A stretch of 8,206 nucleotides of DNA from Acidobacteriota bacterium. Its GTDB lineage: Bacteria; Acidobacteriota; Terriglobia; Terriglobales; Acidobacteriaceae. Shown in pieces: positions 6,040 to 8,206 of this stretch. Location of the stretch: assembly GCA_021781255.1 (NCBI GenBank), contig JAJXXG010000005.1, positions 1 through 8,206 on the forward strand, written 5' to 3'. The position numbers were made by a program, and so were the translations under genes. Every line of letters starts with the position of its first letter. Within the stretch, counting starts at the first letter, position 1. The notes under the pieces were generated by a model. The model saw only the letters and a list, made by a program, of their open reading frames with translations, was not told where the DNA came from and made no database searches.

Positions 6040-7395
6040 ATGGAGCCGTTCCGCTTTCATCTATTTGTCTGCACTCAGCAGAAGCCGGAGGGCGCCGCTT
6101 CTTGCCCGGCCAGCGGGTCAATGGCAGTGCTGGGGGAGCTGGATCGCGAGTTACAGGCGCGCGGCATGGGCAACGATGTGCAACTGACGACGTGCGGCTG
6201 CCTGGGACTGTGCGACGAAGGGCCAGTGATGGTGGTCTATCCAGAGGGTGTATGGTACCGGCGCGTTCAGCCGGGTGATGTCAAGGAGATCGTGAGCAAG
6301 CATTTAGCTGAGGGCAAGCCCGTTGATCGGCTGGTGTGGAAGGACGCCGCCGCGATGAGGGCCATGTCGCAAGAGCATGGAGAAAAGTTTCGCGCGGCCA
6401 TGGCTGCCCGCGACAGAGCAGGAGTATTGCCGGATCGCCTGAATGAGATGATCGGCGCCAACATGCCGAGCCGGTGCCTTCTTACGGCGCTTGAACTGGA
6501 CATTTTTACAGCGGTAAGGGAGGGCGCGAGCGCCGAGGACGTGGGGAAGAAAATCAGCGCAAGTGCGCGCGGCGCAGGCATTCTGCTGAATGCGCTGGTT
6601 GCTCTCGGGCTGCTCAAGAAGAGCGGCGACAAGTACAGCAACACTGCCGAGACGGCGCGCTTTTTTGCCGAGGGTTCGAAAGATAACCAACGCAACGGCC
6701 TGCTGCATATGGCCAACATCTGGCATCGCTGGAGCACGCTGACCGAGGCCGTGCGAGCTGGAACCCGCGTTCAGATTGACCTCGACCAGAATCCCGAGTG
6801 GACGACCAACTTTATTGCCGCCATGCAGAATATCGCCAGAGATCGCGCTCCGCTGGTGGTGAAAGCGCTGGGCACGGAGGGCGTTCGCCGCGTCCTCGAC
6901 CTAGGGGGCGGTTCCGGTATCTACTCCATCGCGTTCGCAAAGGCCAGTCCCGATGTGAAGTGCGAGATTCTGGATCTAGCCGGGGTGACGCCGCTGACGA
7001 CCGAGTACGTGAACAAGGCGGGTGTGGCGGCACAGGTGAGCATTCGCAGTGGAGACATGCTGCACGACGATTATGGCTCCGGCTACGACATCATCATGCT
7101 GAACCAGATTTGTCACAGCTTCTCAGAGGAGCAGAACCGGGAGATGTTCCGGCGCGCCCGCAAGGCACTGGCGCCGAACGGGCGGTTGTCAGTGCAGGAG
7201 TTCATTCTGAATGCCGACAAGACGGGGCCGCTGCAAGCGGCGCTTTTCTCAGTGAATATGCTGGTGGGCACCGAAGTGGGCGCCAGTTACAACGAGCCCG
7301 AACTTGCTGCCTGGATGAAGGATGCCGGGTTTGCGGAGGTGCGCCGGATCAACCTGCCTGGGCCGAGCGGCTTGATTGTGGGGTTGGTGGGGTAG
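6040..7395 (+). CDS. Thioredoxin-like 2Fe-2S ferredoxin fused to a SAM-dependent methyltransferase
   Basis: This 451-residue protein has two parts. Residues 1-95 match the thioredoxin-like 2Fe-2S ferredoxin fold, with C11 and C22 (C-x10-C) and C54-x3-C58 as probable cluster ligands; C52 is extra. Residues about 128-215 look like the winged-helix dimerization domain of class I O-methyltransferases. Residues 280-451 are a Rossmann methyltransferase: VLDLGGGSG (285-293) is SAM motif I, D312 ends strand 2, and LNQICHSF (354-361) places His359 where plant and bacterial O-methyltransferases of the CrtF/BchU type have the catalytic base. The substrate is unknown. AGGAG lies 6 nt before the ATG. The gene stands alone, with repeats on both sides. 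The ferredoxin part could feed electrons, sense redox state, or be structural; this cannot be decided from sequence. The fold calls are strong, the function open. Confidence 0.88.
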   Translation: MEPFRFHLFVCTQQKPEGAASCPASGSMAVLGELDRELQARGMGNDVQLTTCGCLGLCDEGPVMVVYPEGVWYRRVQPGDVKEIVSKHLAEGKPVDRLVWKDAAAMRAMSQEHGEKFRAAMAARDRAGVLPDRLNEMIGANMPSRCLLTALELDIFTAVREGASAEDVGKKISASARGAGILLNALVALGLLKKSGDKYSNTAETARFFAEGSKDNQRNGLLHMANIWHRWSTLTEAVRAGTRVQIDLDQNPEWTTNFIAAMQNIARDRAPLVVKALGTEGVRRVLDLGGGSGIYSIAFAKASPDVKCEILDLAGVTPLTTEYVNKAGVAAQVSIRSGDMLHDDYGSGYDIIMLNQICHSFSEEQNREMFRRARKALAPNGRLSVQEFILNADKTGPLQAALFSVNMLVGTEVGASYNEPELAAWMKDAGFAEVRRINLPGPSGLIVGLVG

Positions 7396-7413
7396 GGTTG
7401 CGCATCATGGCGC

Positions 7414-7444
7414 GGCTTGTAGAAGCCTGAAGCCAGCGCTACAA
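7414..7444 (+). repeat. Nested dyad after the methyltransferase gene
   Basis: GGCTT (7414-7418) pairs with AAGCC (7423-7427), or TTGTAG (7417-7422) with CTACAA (7439-7444). The two are mutually exclusive. No T-run follows, so a standard terminator is doubtful. It could be an intergenic repeat unit. Confidence 0.3.
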
Positions 7445-7485
7445 AACGAAGACAGAGGGTGATAGGGGTTCGTGCTTTCCCACCC

Positions 7486-7614
7486 TAATGTGGTGAGTCA
7501 GAGATTCGTTGAGGAACAACCGCAGATCCTTCGGCTCCGTTTGGCCAAAAACAGGCCAAACTCCGCTCAGGATGACAATTCATTTATTGAGCGAACTTCT
7601 GACTCGGGACACTA
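7486..7614. mobile_element. MITE-like element, copy B
   Basis: This is a second member of the 5391-5532 family in the same orientation. The left end CTAATGTGGTGAGTCAGA and the reverse complement of the right end CTAGTGTCCCGAGTCAGA match at 14 of 18 positions, and at about 18 of 24 over a longer span. The ends again lie at TA. The central hairpin is GTTTGGCC (7539-7546) and GGCCAAAC (7554-7561), 8 bp, with a 7-nt loop as in copy A. It is 13 bp shorter than copy A. It lies between the methyltransferase gene and the converging peptidase-like gene. Confidence 0.65.
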
Positions 7615-7688
7615 GCGACAAGAACAAAGGCGTCGCGAGGGTGGGGCGCCCATTTTTCGTGTGCGGGCTGGACCAGATACGGTACCGA

Positions 7689-8206
7689 CTAAGCCTTCAA
7701 AACCTGGTCGATGGTTTGAATGTCGACCAATCCGTTGCAGCCGTAGATAGCCGGGAGGACGCGGGCGGGAGGGTAAGTGCGGCGAAGTTCCGCGACTTTC
7801 TCGGTGCCGGAGCGGTAGGCGGGGAGATACATGCGGCCTAAGAGTGGATGGCGTCCCCAGGCGCCGGACAACTTATCGGCGCGCTCTGCTGTGACCAGGA
7901 AATCGCGGCGCAGCGTGGCAGCGACCTCGGGCTGCGGGCGTCCCTCGCCCCAGGTGAGATAGGACGACTGATTCTTGGCGTCATCCTGCAACAGGGCAAG
8001 GAGCACGCCGATCTGGAGATCTTCGTCGGGCAACTGTTCCACTTCAGTTACTCCGTGCGCGATGAGAATGGCGTTGTTGGCCAACCCCTCGAAGAGCGTG
8101 GCGGCGCGCGTGTTCATGGTGAGGACGGTGGCCTCGAAGCCGGCCTTGCCGCGGACATAGAGGTCCTGCAGGTAAGCAAATGTTGTGACGTGGCCGGGGA
8201 CGACCT
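7689..8206 (-). CDS. C-terminal part of a probable HExxPGH-type zinc peptidase (DUF885-like), cut by the window edge
   Basis: The frame is open from the right edge to the TAG at 7689-7691, giving 171 residues; an internal Met at 8117 is not the start. The fragment begins VVPGHVTTFAYLQDLY. The codon cut by the edge ends in AG, compatible with Glu, so HEVVPGH is possible. That would be the HExxPGH zinc motif of DUF885-type peptidases. FEGLANN follows 34 residues after the His; its Glu is placed like the third zinc ligand and resembles the EGWA motif of that group. The rest is helical and includes LLALLQDDAKNQSSYLTWGEGRP and a C-terminal RTYPPARVLPAIYGCNGLV. No membrane segment is seen. The family call is inference, since the key His-Glu lies outside the window. 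That it is a real gene is well supported by its length and composition. Confidence 0.75.
   Translation of the reverse strand, partial: VVPGHVTTFAYLQDLYVRGKAGFEATVLTMNTRAATLFEGLANNAILIAHGVTEVEQLPDEDLQIGVLLALLQDDAKNQSSYLTWGEGRPQPEVAATLRRDFLVTAERADKLSGAWGRHPLLGRMYLPAYRSGTEKVAELRRTYPPARVLPAIYGCNGLVDIQTIDQVLKA

Noticed and set aside
5982..6278. 98-codon + strand frame overlapping the start of the ferredoxin fusion
   Set aside because: It is out of frame with the well-supported gene at 6040 and has no independent support.
7509..7841. 110-codon + strand frame
   Set aside because: It starts inside MITE copy B and ends antisense to the peptidase-like gene; nothing supports translation.

Overview
The window looks like chromosomal DNA of an Acidobacteriota member, most likely the Terriglobia group. 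The grounds are moderately high GC, an EF-P paralogue with an arginine-tipped loop, a small Cys-rich protein of a type I associate with that group, a secreted Ser/Thr/Gly-rich protein, and intergenic spaces full of short palindromic repeats. The assignment is inference from style and recall, not from a database search. No rRNA, tRNA, CRISPR array or transposase gene was seen.

Layout. Positions 1-145 hold the probable tail of a gene entering from the left and two hairpins with T-runs on opposite strands. An EF-P family gene (efpL/yeiP type, + strand, 302-874, GTG start) converges on glmS (- strand, 901-2778). A small two-metal-site protein gene (- strand, 2810-3250) lies 31 nt upstream of glmS. 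Positions 3251-3856 are non-coding apart from a short inverted-repeat element and a hairpin. A secreted protein of unknown function (- strand, 3857-4663) follows. It diverges from an Flp-type pilin gene (+ strand, 5157-5393) across about 490 bp rich in dyad symmetries. Positions 5391-5856 contain two different MITE-like elements side by side; the first one supplies the pilin stop codon. A fusion of a thioredoxin-like 2Fe-2S ferredoxin and a SAM-dependent methyltransferase fills 6040-7395. A second copy of the first MITE family follows (7486-7614). The right edge holds the C-terminal part of a probable HExxPGH-type zinc peptidase (- strand, 7689 to beyond 8206).

The genes do not form one pathway. 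EfpL-like protein (translation through proline-rich stretches) and GlmS (glucosamine-6-phosphate for peptidoglycan and LPS) are housekeeping. The Flp pilin and the secreted protein are surface components without their assembly genes nearby. The most notable points are the ferredoxin-methyltransferase fusion, the MITE at the pilin 3' end, a co-varying hairpin shared by the two copies of that MITE, a palindrome-array element bounded by inverted repeats, and the competing hairpins ahead of the pilin gene.
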